Source: Gp6-AA40 sp035263125 (lineage in GTDB: Bacteria; Acidobacteriota; Vicinamibacteria; Vicinamibacterales; UBA2999). From it: a stretch of DNA of 64,000 bases. The notes under the pieces are model-generated. The model saw only the letters and a list, made by a program, of their open reading frames with translations, made no database searches and was not told the DNA's origin. Positions 63,071-64,000 of this stretch are shown one piece after another (the stretch's first letter is position 1; each line of letters starts with the position of its first letter). The stretch spans positions 1 to 64,000 of the forward strand of contig DATFRP010000359.1 of assembly GCA_035263125.1 (NCBI GenBank). Direction: 5' to 3'. A program made the position numbers and the translations under genes.

Positions 63071-64000
63071 TCAGTGTTCCGATTCCGGTTCCGACGCCCC
63101 CGCGTGCGGCACGACTACAGACTGCGAGAAGCCCCGCACGCCGCCGGCAAATCGCATATCGGACACTGTCACACGCGTGCCACGTTCGTCGGGGCGAAGC
63201 GTCCAGACGGGAAAACGGGACCAGACGAGGAAGGCGCGCACATCCGGCGACGACGCCCGCGCGGCCGCCACCTCGGGCTTGTCGCTGTTCTTGGGGATTC
63301 GCTCGGGAAACATCGTCAGTGCCATCGAGGACCACGAGAACGCGCCGGTCTCATAGTGATCGCCGGCATCGATAATCACCTCGCGCCTGAACGGCGTCAG
63401 CGGCACCGGCCCCACCATGACGGCGACAGGGGTGAGACCGCGCGACTCGCTCCAGACCCGCTGGACGATCTCCCGTGCCGCACGCGCCGAGACGATCATC
63501 AACACGATGTAACAGGTGGCGAAGACCAACGCACCCCGAGCTGGCGTCACCGCGCGCTGCCGCCTCGTGAGCCAGATGCCCACACCCAGCACGAGCCACA
63601 ACCAGGGATCGACGATGAACACGGCATCACCGTAAAACCAGCGCCAGCTGAATGGCGTGAGGAGGCGGACGCCGTAGTTGTTCAGGAGGTCCAGGAACAC
63701 ATGCGAGTAGACGCCCGCCAGGGACAGCAGCAACAACCAGCCCGGCCGAAGCGGCGGGCTGTCGTCTGCCGGGTCGGGACGACGCAGCTTCCCAATCACC
63801 ATCAACACACCCGTAAGCAGCAGCGGGAGCAGGAGCTGGGCGACGACGCCATGTGTGATTCCGCGACGGAACGATACGGGCGGCGTGCCGGTCGCGAAGA
63901 CGAGCACGTCGACATCAGGAAGGTTCGCCGAGATCAACAGAGCAGCGGCACCGAAGCGGGTCCGGCGTTTGAGGCCGGCCTCGCCGAACGCCGCGCCGAC
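63071..64000 (-). CDS. YdjM-like membrane-bound metal-dependent hydrolase, partial
   Basis: At least 310 aa; the gene enters from beyond the right edge, so the true start is missing. The visible part begins with VGAAFGEAGLKRRTRF then ISANLPDVDVLVF, the usual YdjM/LexA-bound hydrolase opening, with RRGITHG next. Four membrane segments follow, with THG and YSHVFLDLLNNYG providing His/Asp metal ligands. The soluble C-terminal third is unassigned. YdjM is SOS-regulated in E. coli but the enzymatic activity of the family is not established. Confidence 0.88.
   Translation of the reverse strand, partial: VGAAFGEAGLKRRTRFGAAALLISANLPDVDVLVFATGTPPVSFRRGITHGVVAQLLLPLLLTGVLMVIGKLRRPDPADDSPPLRPGWLLLLSLAGVYSHVFLDLLNNYGVRLLTPFSWRWFYGDAVFIVDPWLWLVLGVGIWLTRRQRAVTPARGALVFATCYIVLMIVSARAAREIVQRVWSESRGLTPVAVMVGPVPLTPFRREVIIDAGDHYETGAFSWSSMALTMFPERIPKNSDKPEVAAARASSPDVRAFLVWSRFPVWTLRPDERGTRVTVSDMRFAGGVRGFSQSVVVPHAGASEPESEH

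Overview
The window is a GC-rich chromosomal segment from a Gram-negative bacterium, most likely Acidobacteriota of the Vicinamibacteria type. Lipopolysaccharide genes (lpxB, lpxD) and outer-membrane beta-barrels show the diderm envelope. The lineage call rests on families typical of that phylum: an ADOP-type MacB/FtsX permease without an ATPase, many secreted DUF6152 and 'GRWDGDTLVV' proteins, a TIGR03435 remnant, a DUF885 peptidase, TolB-like PD40 propellers and dispersed GCCGGGCC-type hairpins. No rRNA, tRNA, prophage or CRISPR array was recognised. Genus and species cannot be read from this sequence.

Layout. 0-9.9 kb: a partial DinB-like gene, ettA, a small unknown, an M16 peptidase overlapping dut head to head, a membrane protein with a CYQC motif, a MEDS-type response regulator and a monooxygenase/aminotransferase pair. 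10-18.4 kb: methyltransferase, LmbE deacetylase, a decayed esterase, a second CYQC membrane protein, dinB (Pol IV), a tandem cyclophilin, an ExeA-like ATPase, rsgA and a DUF1499 protein. 18.4-27.3 kb: three arrays of a 24-bp repeat around an alpha/beta hydrolase, terC and typA, with a ferredoxin, mreB and a secreted DUF6152 cluster between. 27.3-41.7 kb: DUF4188 and FmdB genes, a c-type cytochrome divergent from a BNR lipoprotein, arsR, the ADOP permease, a PD40 propeller, a DUF885 peptidase and an NHL/PQQ dehydrogenase operon. 41.7-53 kb: a Phd/VapC module, an M49-like peptidase with yqgE, queG, two secreted paralogues, a four-helix-bundle gene between inverted simple repeats, an AraC regulator, a TIGR03435 pseudogene and aconitase. 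53-64 kb: a minus-strand envelope block with an M16 peptidase pair, lpxB, a secreted matrixin group, lpxD with an outer-membrane protein, a KHE-like membrane protein, a phospholipase C-like protein and a YdjM-like protein leaving the window.

How genes work together. The M16 pair, lpxB and three secreted or outer-membrane genes look like one transcription unit for envelope biogenesis. The NHL and PQQ genes overlap by 4 nt and look like one periplasmic oxidation unit. The DUF6152 and GRWDGDTLVV proteins occur both fused and as adjacent genes, which suggests one functional unit of unknown chemistry. Many genes start 5-9 nt after a good -10 box with no ribosome binding site, so leaderless transcription is probably common in this organism.

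Most unusual content is non-coding: the 24-bp arrays, a hairpin family with variable stems but constant loop and tail, and inverted simple-sequence repeats (one pair enclosing a four-helix-bundle gene), which look like uncharacterised selfish or regulatory elements.
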